In this document: positions 45,833 through 57,471 of the stretch, one piece after another
Layout: each line of letters opens with the position of its first letter
How positions within the stretch are numbered: position 1 is the stretch's first letter
Notes under the pieces: generated by a model
What the model was told of the DNA's origin: nothing
What the model saw: the letters and a program-made list of their open reading frames with translations, nothing else
Databases searched by the model: none
Translations under genes and position numbers: made by a program
NCBI GenBank assembly: GCA_031308135.1
Contig: JAHLJT010000631.1
Coordinates: 1,899,371-1,963,370, forward strand
Origin: Acheta domesticus
Taxonomy: Eukaryota; Arthropoda; Insecta; Orthoptera; Gryllidae
Direction: 5' to 3'
DNA length: 64,000 nucleotides

Positions 45833-46068
45833 GATTGGTGCCGATCCCCGTTGGCCGAGATCGGTAAGCCAGTAGTGTCGTTGCGATCTTGGACCGAAGG
45901 GTCGCGTGTTCAAGTCCCGCCTCGGACATGGTTGTTTTTGTGTTTGTCCTTTCATCACCGTATCATGTCATCTTCACAGTTACCATAACGTTAAACCCGA
46001 TAATGGGCGCTAAAGGTCTAGATGTTGATGCGACCTTAACTAACAAAAAAAAATAATAAAAGATTGGT
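45833..46068 (+). mobile_element. SINE-2 copy at 45840-46057
   Basis: The head GCCGATCCCCGTTGGCCGAG has a B-box GTGTTCAAGTCCC. The body includes TAAACCCGATAATGGGCGCT and the tail is A-rich. GATTGGT flanks both ends (45833-45839, 46062-46068). The body differs from the 40.1-kb copy, so this is a subfamily. Confidence 0.75.
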
Positions 46069-46803
46069 ATTGGTTTAGTTTAATAATGCTGAACTGTGTC
46101 GTGAGTCTAGAGTAAAAAATGTCTTTACTATACAGAGAGCATGAATATGCGTATAATGTAGAGAATCGTGAGGGTAGGTCAATAAAAAGTCGTTTTTTTC
46201 AGTGACAGCATTTCGCTCATTTATTTGGCCTGCTTCAGGGCTGTAGTTATGGGTATGTTAATAGGCATACGTTATATTTTTTTTGTAATTTCATATAGTT
46301 TTGTTTCTCCCACAAATGGGATCAACGGTGTCTTTGTTCATGACAATACGACGTCAAGATCAACAGAATAAATGTGTCGCGTTTCTCGTGGTACAAAAAT
46401 TATTTCAGGCTCAACAGACGTTTGGCGCATTTCCTGATTTGTGCTCCGTTTTGGGATCCTTAGGGAATCATGTCATATGTCCTAAGGTATTTAACATTCA
46501 AAATGTATAATAAAAGTATATAATACATATAATTTCCAGTCGAAAACTCAGTCCACCCATTTCTTCTAGGGAGATCTATGGAGATCCCGTGATTAACGAT
46601 TGTAACAGACGTTCTGAATCTTGTAATTCGTGATGGTATACACAACGAAACTTGTCGAAGCTGGCTGAATATAATTATTTTTAACGCCGTAATTGAATAC
46701 ACATTAGATAACGAAGGCTATCCATTCTATCTATACATAAATTATTCTAATTAAGTTCGGACCTCGGTGTATCAAACTCGATATCGACATTGAACTCCGG
46801 ACC
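46069..46803. other. AT-rich non-coding DNA
   Basis: No recognised feature. Confidence 0.4.
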
Positions 46804-47218
46804 CAGGGTTCCCAGATTAGGGAATTTGGCTCCAAAATGGGGATTTTGTTTCATGTGTCCCATTTTTTCATTTCAGTTAATAATAAAAAAGGAACAATAG
46901 ACGTCATTCTCTTATTTTTATGTATCAAAAAGAGAAAAATAAACGACAGGCATAGAGAAAAAACACACAAAAAAAACAAAGATAATTCAGGGCTTCGAGC
47001 TTCTCAATGATTGGGTTTGAAATATTTGAATTTAAGGAAACAAGTAATGGAATCGACAGCTCATACCGTTATGAAATGGCAGCTCATGTCGTTTGTCATA
47101 ATTTGGAGAATATTTTTCACTTTAAAGTCGGGGATATATTTGTTTCATTGAAGAGATTATTCGGGGAAATTCCGTCCTAGTGATGGGGAAAGAGCTCGCA
47201 ACTCATCTGGCAACCCTG
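46804..47218. mobile_element. hAT MITE related to the 39.2-kb element
   Basis: It begins CAGGGTTCCCAGATTAG and ends with the inverse of CAGGGTTGCCAGATG, 415 bp. The flanking 8-mers match only partly, so the duplication has decayed. Confidence 0.55.
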
Positions 47219-50200
47219 TCGGAACTCTTCGGGACATCACAACTGTTCTTAATGCATGCAGAAAACGGATAACATTTGACAGTGAAACGCATCCCAAACG
47301 GTAAATGATTGTGTTTATTCATTTCTTAATTTAATATTCATAAACAGTAAAAGTATGTATGTGTCGAGAAAATATAAATTTTATTCGGATTCATTTAATA
47401 AAATTTAGTTCATGCTGTTTTTCAATTGCAAGTGCACAGAGGACTACGGCGGGTATCTGATTCGGCGAAGTTTCGTTCAAGTTAAACGTGAATACAAGAT
47501 TCCAAACTTCTTTGGATCTTCGTTCAGCAGATACGAATATCGTGAACGAGTCACAAACTTATTTCTACAAGATACGTTTTTAGATTATTTAACATAAATA
47601 CTTGAGATATTTTAACAGATATTTATTAATTAAATAATAAATAATTATTGTCAACGAACGATTAGCATCCAAAAAATAGAGATGCTACATTCGCCGATCA
47701 AATTAGTGCGGAAATAATGCCAAGGTTATTCTTGGAGACTTCTTCAAAGGATGAGAAAATTGTACGTTGAATAGGTTGCATGAATTATATAGAGATATTT
47801 TGCTTCCTTGAAAACAATGAAAGACAGTTTGTCCTATTCGAATGAGTATTCAGTCCAGGTAACGTTGCTTTCACCCAGGTCGCTGAAGACAATGAGTCAT
47901 AGTCAATGACGTGAGAAGGGCCTGTTAATGGTTCGTCATTCAAGCAAGGAAACTGGGTAGCATGTGTTTGACTTCTTTTTTCATCTTTGCGGGGACAATC
48001 ACTTCCTTATGTTTTGTACATAACCGTTCTCCGCAAGAGGCGGTAGACAAGCACATTATACTTTTGAGAGTCGAGAATACCGGTTCAGTGAACTTAAGAG
48101 TGGAGTAACCGAACAGAACTCTACTTTGCATCGGACTTATTATAATGCTCTATTATAAATCCTGCTTTGTACTAGACTTATTATAAATCCTATACTTCTC
48201 ACGTGAACGTATTCTTAAGAATCCCACTTGGTCCTGACATTTTTTATGATGTTCCTAGGATAATACATTTTAGAACGGACGTTTTTTTATAAAACAGATC
48301 GCCATTTTCGGCGATGAAATAGTAGGCTCCTCTCTTGTTTTCCGTCAATTTAATCGTTTTTCGCAAAAAATCCCATTTTGAAACAAAGTATGTGGAAAAT
48401 ACTAATCAAGAGGGAGATAACAATGCAAAGTCAATATGATTGTTGGCATTTTAAGAGAGTAATGTTCTAATGTAATCTTTCAAATTCCCGCCAGTTTTGA
48501 TCGAAAATTAAAAACAGATATAATTATACACTTAAATGCATTCCGCAACTTATGCAAATGAGATTGGATGAGTAACTATTCCTAAACATGACTATTTACG
48601 TCCATTAAAAATCAGTAAACATTTTTTTAGTTGTGCCCATATACCTAGCTAAAATCCTAAATCCGATAGAAGAAATATCATGCTATAATTTCAGTTCATA
48701 TGAATGTCTAAATCTTCAATTTTCGTTTAAAATATACTATATAAATTTCCATGTACTGATAAAACGCTTACTCGTGGTAACACATTCACTAACTCGAGTG
48801 AAAGAGATACTGATAACATCAAAAACATTCCCTTTACCGTTCTCCTATACTTTCCAGTCAGTCATTTTCAGAAAAGGAAAAGGTCACGAATTAGGGGAAG
48901 TGTGTTTCCCGGAAAACCGCTAAATAAAGCATGTTCACCGCCCTCGAAATCTATTGTTAGTTGAACTACATACGTGTTGCATCCTTGAAGGAACTACCTA
49001 TGATAATGAAAATGACATGTCGATGAATTAGGCACCACTAAAAGTGATAAAAGAAACACATTAAATGTATGAAGTGTAAATAAAATTATTTAAGCATTTT
49101 AAAGTTTTACCTCAGTTAAAACTTTGTTTTGGTTATGGTAACTTGTGTTAATATTTGATCAATCTTAATGAATGTGAGTGCAAATCCGAAATCAGTACTA
49201 TTAGCTATCCGTATTAATACGATTATGTGGAAACACACGGAGTCTGTTAATGTCTTATGATTCCGCTTAGAGTGTAATATTTGCTTTTATTTTTAAGTGA
49301 TACAAAATCAGATTTTACACCTCCAGTAACTGCATGAGTAGCATCAATTAGTAAGTAATTTTTGTTACAACTTTTAACTTCTCCTCTGTTGGAGATCAAG
49401 TACTAATACATTATTCTAGAGATGTGCCAATCCTTCTCGGAGATACGAAATGTCAAAACAGAACACGTGAGTTGTAATAAAAGTAATTTTCTTCTCCTCT
49501 TTTCCTTTCTTCTACAATTTGCCTGACTAAAACCACAATTATCCGAAATTTATAGTCGGTGTATTCTACGCAGAAGTTAGAGAATACAATGAGGAATGAA
49601 AACTGAGAAGCATGACGCATTTCACTCTTTATTGATAATATTGTCTCATGCGTAGCCCGTAATAGGCATGGGCCTGAGTTGTCCATGACTTTATTGTACC
49701 TGTTTAACGCATGGCTTCATTGGAACAGAGTATGACAAAATTGCAGCATATTCATAGGTTACTATGCAACAGAATATTGAACTATCTCTTTCAAGACTAT
49801 TTCTAATGATCTTCACGAATAAACTTTATGGAAATCAAACAAATGAAGATTACTTTGGTGGTTATTTCAAAAGACAAAAAATAGATCTGACTTCAATTTT
49901 TCAGATCAAACATTTTTGTGCAACACCTATTGTACTCGGATACCTCCTCAAATGACCTGAACACTTCTCGAATGCTGAAGGTAAATCTTTTAAAATAAAA
50001 GTGACAGCGCCTCACGTTCGGCATTAAACCTCAGTTTAGTGAACCTTTAGGAAGCGCGTAATCACGGCTGAAACTCAAAGACTTCGAATATATTATAAAG
50101 TGTACTAATTCTTCACTTATTGTGCCAATTTATTACTTTCGACAACTTATTTTATGTTAAATAGATTGCCTCTGATTTCATGGTGATTAATAGGCCAGCC

Positions 50201-53200
50201 ACTAAATGGATGATTGAAGTTCCAGAAGAAAAGTCATTATAGACAAGTGAATATTTGCATATTATGGGAATATTTCTCAATTTACACTATTATATCATTA
50301 AACAATATTAATATTGGACGTATCAGTAACTCTTTAGTACCTGAACAACTGTTATCTAACTTGATAATTTAATTTCTTTTATGAAAAGAAAGTTAGGAAT
50401 GTAATAAACGTATGAAAGTATTGTGGGAATGCTGATGTAAGTAGTCAATACCCTTTTAGAAAATTCTATTGCGAAACTCAACATACAAGAGAAATATTTA
50501 TTGATGGACTATTTGTACTTTTGAACTCCAGGATGTTCACAAATCTTTATACAAAATGCATTTGCAGAAGCTTCCAGCGGGACTCCTCAACATCATTCCA
50601 AAAATTAAATATTTTTTCTTCCGTACAAATAAAAATTTCTCTTTAATAAAAAATATGAATATTCAACTTCATCAACTTACTTTTCAAAGAAGTTTTGATC
50701 ATGAAATGAAAAATTAAGATTACAATAATTCAGGAAGAAGATAGCAACGTATTTTTTGACTCGGAGGCATCTCTTACCACACAAGTGGAATTGTTTCCGC
50801 GATACTCCATGAAAATATCCTTTCGAAAAGACGTTTCTTCACGCCCGCGTATTTCATTATTGTAAATTTTCTTTACTTTTCCGGTTCTTTTTTAAACCCA
50901 CGAAAACAGCTGGGTGGACTATTCGCTCTGCCATGTCATTTGCGTTTACGTCAACGACAAACAAGGACGGAAGTCAAAGAAGCACGCACTGAGTATTACA
51001 TGATGTGTTTGAAGTGAACGACCTACTACAGGCTCACGTGGAGCCGTCGTTACTAGGGCAGAGAAAGTCTCCACTCCTCACTTTGTCTAATTTTCCTTAG
51101 ACATTGCCTCAAAATATTTTGTTGCATGTAGCAGTCATAGTCCATTAGGCTTGGTCTATTTAAGATTAATATACCAGAAAAGGCGCACGACCTACGGTAA
51201 GTTGTTACAGCACGCACTAACTACAAATTAATATAATTGCAATTGATTAACTCAGCTAATATTCGCCAAGGAAGTATTATTAGCAATTTTTTTGGTTTCC
51301 GACGCAATAATGACTCCATATTTAATTTTTATTGCCTTCTGAATCGACGATTGAACAGATGTTTCTTGAAGAAAAGTCTCGATAATTGGAAGTATTATTG
51401 TATTTATTTCTAGTGCAAGGATATTGATTTCACTTTCTAACGTGCTCTACATTTGCTGTTCCACTTTTCAGTAAACGCTAATTGCACGTGTTTTTGTGGC
51501 ATGATTGGAGAAGTACGAGAGAATTCTGTAGTAAATTAAGAGTTTCTAAGTAGTTCTTGTGATAAAAATAGAAACAGAATATCGTTATCAATTCATTGAA
51601 AAATTAAACAATATTTTATGTATTATAACGATAGGGAAAACAGATAAAACTGCAAATACAATAGGCTTGTTTCAAGGGAATCTCAAAAGGAAATTGCGAT
51701 ATTGAATTCGTAACCTCACATTTCTTGGATTTAAAATAAGTTATAATGATTATTTCATCAGATTGACATGATGATAATGAAGATTCAATCTGAATAATTT
51801 TTTTAATTCTCTTAATTTTGTGTTTGAAAACTATTTAGGTATGCCACCCTTACTGACAGTACTGAGAACTTCGTGGTGAAAATCTTTTCCATCATTAAAC
51901 ATAATTTAAAATTAAAATTCAGAATTAATTGAATTAATGAGCTTTTATAGTTGTATTCTTGTCGGAAATGCTGCAGTGTAGTTTATCCATTTATGCTTCC
52001 AGTGTAAATGATTATTTAGAATTTTTGATCTAAAAGATGGTTGTTCAAGAGATGACCAGTTTCGAGAAATTGTAAATGAAAATGAAATTCAATTAGAAAT
52101 ATTACAAATTATTTCTGAAAAACAAAAGGATATTCTTAGTGCTCCTGATATGTTTATCCACTTTGGAAGCGACAGAACCCCATTCAGTATATTACTAGAA
52201 AATAATTGGCAAGGTGGAGCTTCTTAATTTAGCTATTTGGGCAACAAACTGTACCAGATTTAAGTGAATCTGTACAATTTGTTTAAGAATATCCATGACA
52301 TTTAGCTTCCTTCGAAGCCAGAGAAAGTATTTAGAAAACAGCATGACACAGAAACGATTGAATAATATTATCTGAACGTGCAGTGGATTCACGAATAACC
52401 GCGCAAAGTCACAATTTTGAAGTTAACACCTACAACTTGTTTACTCTTGTAAATCAGTAGACCATTACAAAATTAAGAACGAAACTAACACTCCATGGAA
52501 GTTCTGGCAATTTTCTATTTTCCTTTGAGGAATAAATAGATTCACAACCAAGAGTTAGAACGCCATCAAGCGTAACTGTAAAATCCCCAACTCTATTCGT
52601 TTCTTCACAAAAAAGGGGACGTTGCAAATATTACTTAAACATCAGAACGCGAATGCAATCATAAGTTCGAAAATATATCTTAATGAATGTTGTCAAGCAA
52701 CAAACAGTCTTTCTTTATATTTATCACTCAAAATGAAGCGTAATCAACAATTTCACGAATGTTGCCGGAAAAATTAATAATGAATTGTATAGGGTTCCAA
52801 ATAACATTTTAAATAACTGTATGCTACAATATTTGCATTCTTTCAACAACTCAAAAGCGAAAGAGTATTTTGTAACCGTTCAAAGTATCGAGTTGTGATA
52901 GAGAAATTTTAAACTATAATTCAAAATAAAATACAGGCGATTGGGATTACACTGTGGGAAGCCACTCAACAACAAAATTAAGATATTTACCTTTTTCGTT
53001 TTTGGTAGAGGTTGACAAGTCACTGGCGAAGTAGTGTAATACATTACAGTAGTGAACGCAGTAGATTTCAATGCTTGTTATTTTTGTTGATTATGAATTC
53101 TAATGAATTCTTAGAGTTTTCAATTGTCTGTGCTGTAAAATTCTCTAAGGATGTATTGGTATTATCTAATCCCAAAAGCCCTAATTTTACTCAAACAGTT

Positions 53201-53231
53201 AGTAAGTGATTTCTAGTGGTTAATTTTAATA
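47219..53231. other. 6-kb AT-rich stretch without recognised features
   Basis: Scattered frames are up to about 96 codons (for example 48633-48923) without domains or splice support. Short local duplications occur near 48125-48200 (GACTTATTATAA). I found no element termini, tRNA or exon here. If the gene model is right this is part of its long first intron. Confidence 0.45.
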
Positions 53232-54846
53232 TCCTTTTTACTTTCCCGTATACGTACGTATACACGGAGTGATAAACGTAGTATAGGGAAAGTTATGTAA
53301 TGCTGCGCGAAGAAATGGCCAATTTTCGGCGGAAAAAATTCATTGCCGGGCCGTGAAAATGAATAAGTGGATAAAACCAGTTGCTAAACTAAGAAAAAAA
53401 ATCCCCTAACACGGGGTGTAGCCAGAAACCCTGTTTTCTAGGTCCTTGATACCGAAAACCCAATTGAAAGGAAAACGTCCGTCTGTCCGTCTGTCTGTCC
53501 GTCTGTGAACACTGCTAGCGCCTAAACCATACGCACGATTTCTTCCAAAATGGATATTCCCTAGTCGATCTGATTTTAGTCAAAGCTTTGAGATTTTGAA
53601 AAAGATTCTTCAAAATTTGGGGGTACTTTATATGAAGCCCCCCGGGGATTTTCAACATTTTCTCAAAAACGGCTCCAAATTTTTTCTTTAAATTTCTTGT
53701 ATGAATAGAGGAAAATACACTTTTTAACATGGCATAGGTCCGATTTTCACGTACAGCTCTGAATTTTCGAAAATTGTGAAAGTTTGAATTTTTTTCGGCG
53801 TCTTTCTCCAACTACAAAATTGAATATAGAGATTTTTTCTTCAAATAAAATTTGTTCTGCATATTGAGTTCTTTAATAAAGGTCATGTAAATGTTTTTTC
53901 ACAATTTTGGTAGTTTTCGTGCAATATTGCGTGCAATATGTGCAATTTTAAAAAATTACAAAAACAAAATTTTCCCAAAAACGGCTCCAAATGTTTTCTT
54001 TAAACTTTTGGTAGGGATAGTGGTAAATGTACTCTATCAATGACATAAAAGGCATTTTGGTCTATAGGTTGGTTTTTTCAAAAATTATCAAAATGTAAAT
54101 TTTTTTACTTGTCTCTCACGTCGTTAATATTTACATTATCGGCGATTTTTTTACATTATTATATTTACGAGTATATATGCTTTAAATAATGTCAAGTAAA
54201 GTTTCTCGAAAACACTACCGTTTTCTGTGAAAAGTAGCTCAAATTTCGGCATTTTCACAAATGCTCAAACGTCATTTTCTCGTATATGGCTGCAATTTTT
54301 TTCTTGAAACTTTTGTAACGGATAGTGCTAATTACACTCATTAGTATAGCGTGAAGTTTATTTTGAGTTTTTTTTTGTTTTTTTCAAAAATTATATAAAT
54401 GTAAATTTTTTGAAAGATCTCTCACATCTTTAATATGCACATTATCCGCAATTTGTAAAGATGATTATATTAGTGAGTGTAAGTGCTTCAAATAACTTCA
54501 AATAAAGTATTTTGAAAACTCAATCATTTTCTGTGAAAATGAGCTTCAAATTTCGCATTTTTAGTAGTGCTAAAACGCTATTTTCTCTTAAACGGCGCAT
54601 CTTTTTTAAAAGAAAATTGCCATTTACGGCTAGGTTTTTGTGTTCTTTAATATTCTAAAATTAATATTTTCGTTCTACCAATAGGAAACTGAAAAATTAA
54701 AAAAATGACAAAAAAAAACGTACTTTTGGCGGCGATAGATGGTAGCTGGCAAGAAAGAATATGTGGCAATTCCGAATAGCTAGCGAAGACCCAAGAAAAT
54801 AGAAAACTAATACGGGAAAGTCTGTGCCATTCTGTAGCACCACTAG
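53232..54846 (+). mobile_element. 1.6-kb family, copy B (most complete)
   Basis: It starts TCCTTTTTACTTTCCC, followed by the perfect 16-bp palindrome GTATACGTACGTATAC (53248-53263), and ends GTAGCACCACTAG|T. The first base follows an A and the last precedes a T. TC start, CTAG end, A|T insertion and a weak GTGC/GCAC stem just before the end would suit a non-autonomous Helitron. The interior holds a GTCCGTCTGTCC run near 53478-53505 and several near-repeats of 'ctcaaaaacggctccaaat', but no protein. Confidence 0.75.
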
Positions 54847-55175
54847 TTTAATCTTTTAAAAATGTAGTGAATTTAATTTCTTTATCTTATCCGATCGCTT
54901 TGATATGCTTTTCATACTTCGCTATGATGTGATTTTCTTACATGTTCAAAGTAGTTAAAATGGAGTGTTATTATTTCTAACTTAAGACTGCGGGAATGAA
55001 CATAATACCATTAATCATACAGGGCTATATGTAGAAAATGCCCTGAAAGAAACTCCTTATGTTACTAATAATGAACTCACGCTCCAACGCTTGTGTATAA
55101 TGAAGTATCTGTTACAGAAAGGCCTCCTTTAGCCGCAAATTAGATAAATAACACAGACACAAACTAATAAAAGTT
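54847..55175. other. AT-rich non-coding DNA
   Basis: No recognised feature. Confidence 0.4.
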
Positions 55176-55573
55176 GTCAGACCCAAAGACTTGTGACAGG
55201 TTTCTCTGTGTTTGTCGACGTGCTGAATCCGAAACTGAAGCCAGAATTGTATCACCACCTTCCAGTTGTTTGTTTGTTTGTTTTGTTTTGTTTTGTTGCG
55301 AAAAACACATATCGATTCTAGATTTTGTATTACACTCTACACAAGCAAAACTTGTCAGATCGAAGACTTGACTCATGTTTCTCTATGTATGTCAACGCGC
55401 TGAATTCGAAGCCAGAATTGCGCCACAACCTTGCAGACTTTTTAAATCGCGAAAACCCACCATGATTTTTCGCGATAAAAAAACTGGAGGGTGATGGCGC
55501 AATTCTAGCTTCAGATTTAGATTCAGTTCATCGACATACATAAAGAAACGTGTATCAAGTCTTTGAGACTGAC
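55176..55573. mobile_element. Foldback MITE with an extra left arm
   Basis: GTCAG...AAGACTTG starts an arm at 55176 and again at 55354. The inverse arm ends at 55573 (CAAGTCTTTGAGACTGAC). The inner unit, 55354-55573, is a hairpin of 220 bp centred on a CGCGA(T)n region. The outer extra arm is separated by a (TTTTG)n-like run at 55266-55298. Confidence 0.7.
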
Positions 55574-56092
55574 TACTTTCTAAACTCCGACACCGTTAGA
55601 GCAATCTCTAGGAAAGTTGGCGCTTCTAAGGCTTTTCCACCTAGAAGATTTATGTGCTGTTAATTCTGTCGCAACTCCACTACATAGCGCCGTAGAACAA
55701 AACTAAACATTCACGTAGGATGCAACCCGCAACACACTCGGCTGCTCTTTGAATAAATATCGTTAAATAACTCCTAAACGAGGCGTTCTAGTGCCTTAAA
55801 AACTGAAATTGTGAGGCGAAAGGGCTCAAAGAAACGTTTCTGACACCCTAATCTATAGAATGCACTCTTCCTGAACATTCTATTACATTTTGCTGGTCCG
55901 GCGCTTCCCGATATTACCTCACCTGCTCAGAGACGTGCAGAATCTGCAAGGAAATGTGAATGAGAGAGACACACAGACAGGGACAGGATGAGGGAAGGAG
56001 GGAGAGACAGTGAGAAACGGAGATTGTAGGAGAAAGAGGGAGATAAACAAGAGGGAGAACAACGTCTGCCAGGTTTTCCTAGTTAGAAATTA
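55574..56092. other. Non-coding, purine-rich from 55960
   Basis: A simple GA-rich tract lies at about 55965-56065. No gene is seen. Confidence 0.4.
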
Positions 56093-56337
56093 TACTGCGA
56101 TTTTTCTAACTTTGCCCCTCAAGGCAACTCAAGGAACATCTTCGCGAAGCAATATCACACGGCATTTCGCGTCTTTCTCGGTCTTGCCGGTAGAAGTCGC
56201 ATGATCGCAAGCACCGCTTGATACCGTGCGAAATACAGCAGAACGTCTGCGAAAGATGCGAAATAACGTGACATATTCCATCACGAAGATAGGATTTGGG
56301 TGGGCTTGAGGGGCAAAGTGAGAAAAATCGCAGAATA
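56093..56337. mobile_element. Foldback MITE family M, copy M3
   Basis: The element at 56095-56333 begins CTGCGATTTTTCTAACTTTG and ends AGAAAAATCGCAG. TA precedes it; the right TA is displaced by two bases. It lies immediately next to the GC-rich candidate promoter. Confidence 0.8.
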
Positions 56338-56359
56338 AAGCTCGGCAGCTCCTACCGCC

Positions 56360-56700
56360 ACCGATCAGCATGCCGGCGCGGCGCGGCGCGGCGCGGCGCG
56401 GGGCTTACCTGTCGGCGCACGGCTCAGGTGGTAGAGGGCGTGGCGGGCGCGGGAGCGGAGACCTGTCTGCGCGGCGGGTGGCTGGCGACTGCTCGGGGCC
56501 GCTCTCTTCCGCGTGGCGCTGCCCCGGCCCCCGCCCCGCTCCCGGCTTTCCCCCGCCCCCAACTCCGCCCCCGCCCCCGGCCGGCCGGGCGGCCAGCGCG
56601 CGGCAGCGGCGCCGAGTGGGGGGAGCGCGAGGGATGCAGCCGCCGCACGCTGCTTGCAGAGGCGCGAAACGAGGACAGGGATTGATTGATTGCGGTTCCG
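56360..56700 (-). promoter_or_regulatory. GC-rich island; candidate promoter and non-coding first exon
   Basis: About 340 bp of very GC/CpG-rich sequence stands out from AT-rich surroundings. It includes a (GGCGC)n-like run near 56375-56403. On the minus strand it contains a strong 5' splice site, CGACAG|GTAAGCCCC, with the exon ending at 56409. This could be the 5' UTR exon spliced to the acceptor at 37616, which would make an 18.8-kb first intron. No TATA box is evident, consistent with a CpG-type promoter. The linkage is inference from strand, order and the need for an upstream exon. The open frames here in several phases probably reflect composition. Confidence 0.4.
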
Positions 56701-56737
56701 GGCGCGTCAGCTACAGAGAACATTAGCCCCCCAAGTG

Positions 56738-57197
56738 GTAGTGCACGGTCTGGAGAAGAATTCTAGCGGCCGGCTGCTCTGATCGGTAGTTTTCCGTGGT
56801 TTCTCCCATTAACAACAGGCGAATGCCGGAGCGGTACCCTAACAAACGGGCCACGGACCACGCGCGATCTTTCCTTCCTCTTCCTTGTCCTATCCTCACC
56901 CCTTATACACACACACACACACACTAAAATGCACTACACTACCAGATGTGCCGGGAGACCAGTCGGGAGCTTAGATCTTGTCCCGGCTGAGGCGTTGCCC
57001 TGGTGGTGGGAGATACCTGGTTGAGGGAGAAAATCCCGCTAGTCGACGTCCCGTAGGTTGCCGCTGGATCGCTATCCGGCGGGTAAAAAATCACCGCTAC
57101 TTTCCGAGAAAAAGCACGCACTTTACTTACGGGACTAATGACATAAGTAGTTTTCGCGCCCGGAATTATGAACAATCAATCAATCAATCGTAGTGCA
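56738..57197 (+). mobile_element. SINE-1 copy S5, 5'-truncated
   Basis: The element at 56746-57189 is flanked by exact GTAGTGCA. It begins inside the body (GGTCTGGAGAAGAATTCTAG) and ends CAATCAATCAATC. The tRNA head is missing. It lies just upstream of the GC-rich candidate first exon. Confidence 0.9.
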
Positions 57198-57447
57198 TGT
57201 TTTTTTCCATCGGGAGGTGGTGGTCTTCCTCCGCTGAGTGGCGAAATCAGGCGCCGACCTACTTTCGGCTAGCGTGTTTTTCCCAACCAGGAATCTCCTT
57301 CCAGCGGGGCACCGCCCAGCCGGGACGAACGGAGAGAGACACCGACATAACCAAGCCCGAGGCGGGACTCGAACCCGCGATCCTTCGTACCAAGATACTA
57401 CTGTCAGGGCAGTACTGGTTTAGCGATCTCGTCTACCCGGATCGGCT
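57198..57447 (-). mobile_element. Chimeric SINE: SINE-2 head on SINE-1 body
   Basis: On the minus strand the head GCCGATCCGGGTAGACGAGA and B-box GGGTTCGAGTCCCGCC match SINE-2. The following GGCTGGGCGGTGCCCCGCTGG, GGAGATTCCTGGTTG and AGTAGGTCGGCGCC blocks match the 3' half of SINE-1. It ends in a short A-rich tail at 57198-57210. Its head abuts an (ATT)8 run. Confidence 0.75.
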
Positions 57448-57471
57448 ATTATTATTATTATTATTATTATT
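57448..57471. repeat. (ATT)8 microsatellite, 3' flank of LINE 1
   Basis: Eight exact ATT units, equal to (TAA)n after the 3' end of the LINE on the minus strand. Confidence 0.95.

Noticed and set aside
53515..53811. 98-codon frame shared by two copies of the 1.6-kb family
   Set aside because: Conservation follows from repeat identity; no domain, and flanks are equally similar.
56296..56726. Long overlapping frames in the 56.4-kb GC island
   Set aside because: Several phases are open at once because of GC content; only the donor at 56409 was retained as evidence.
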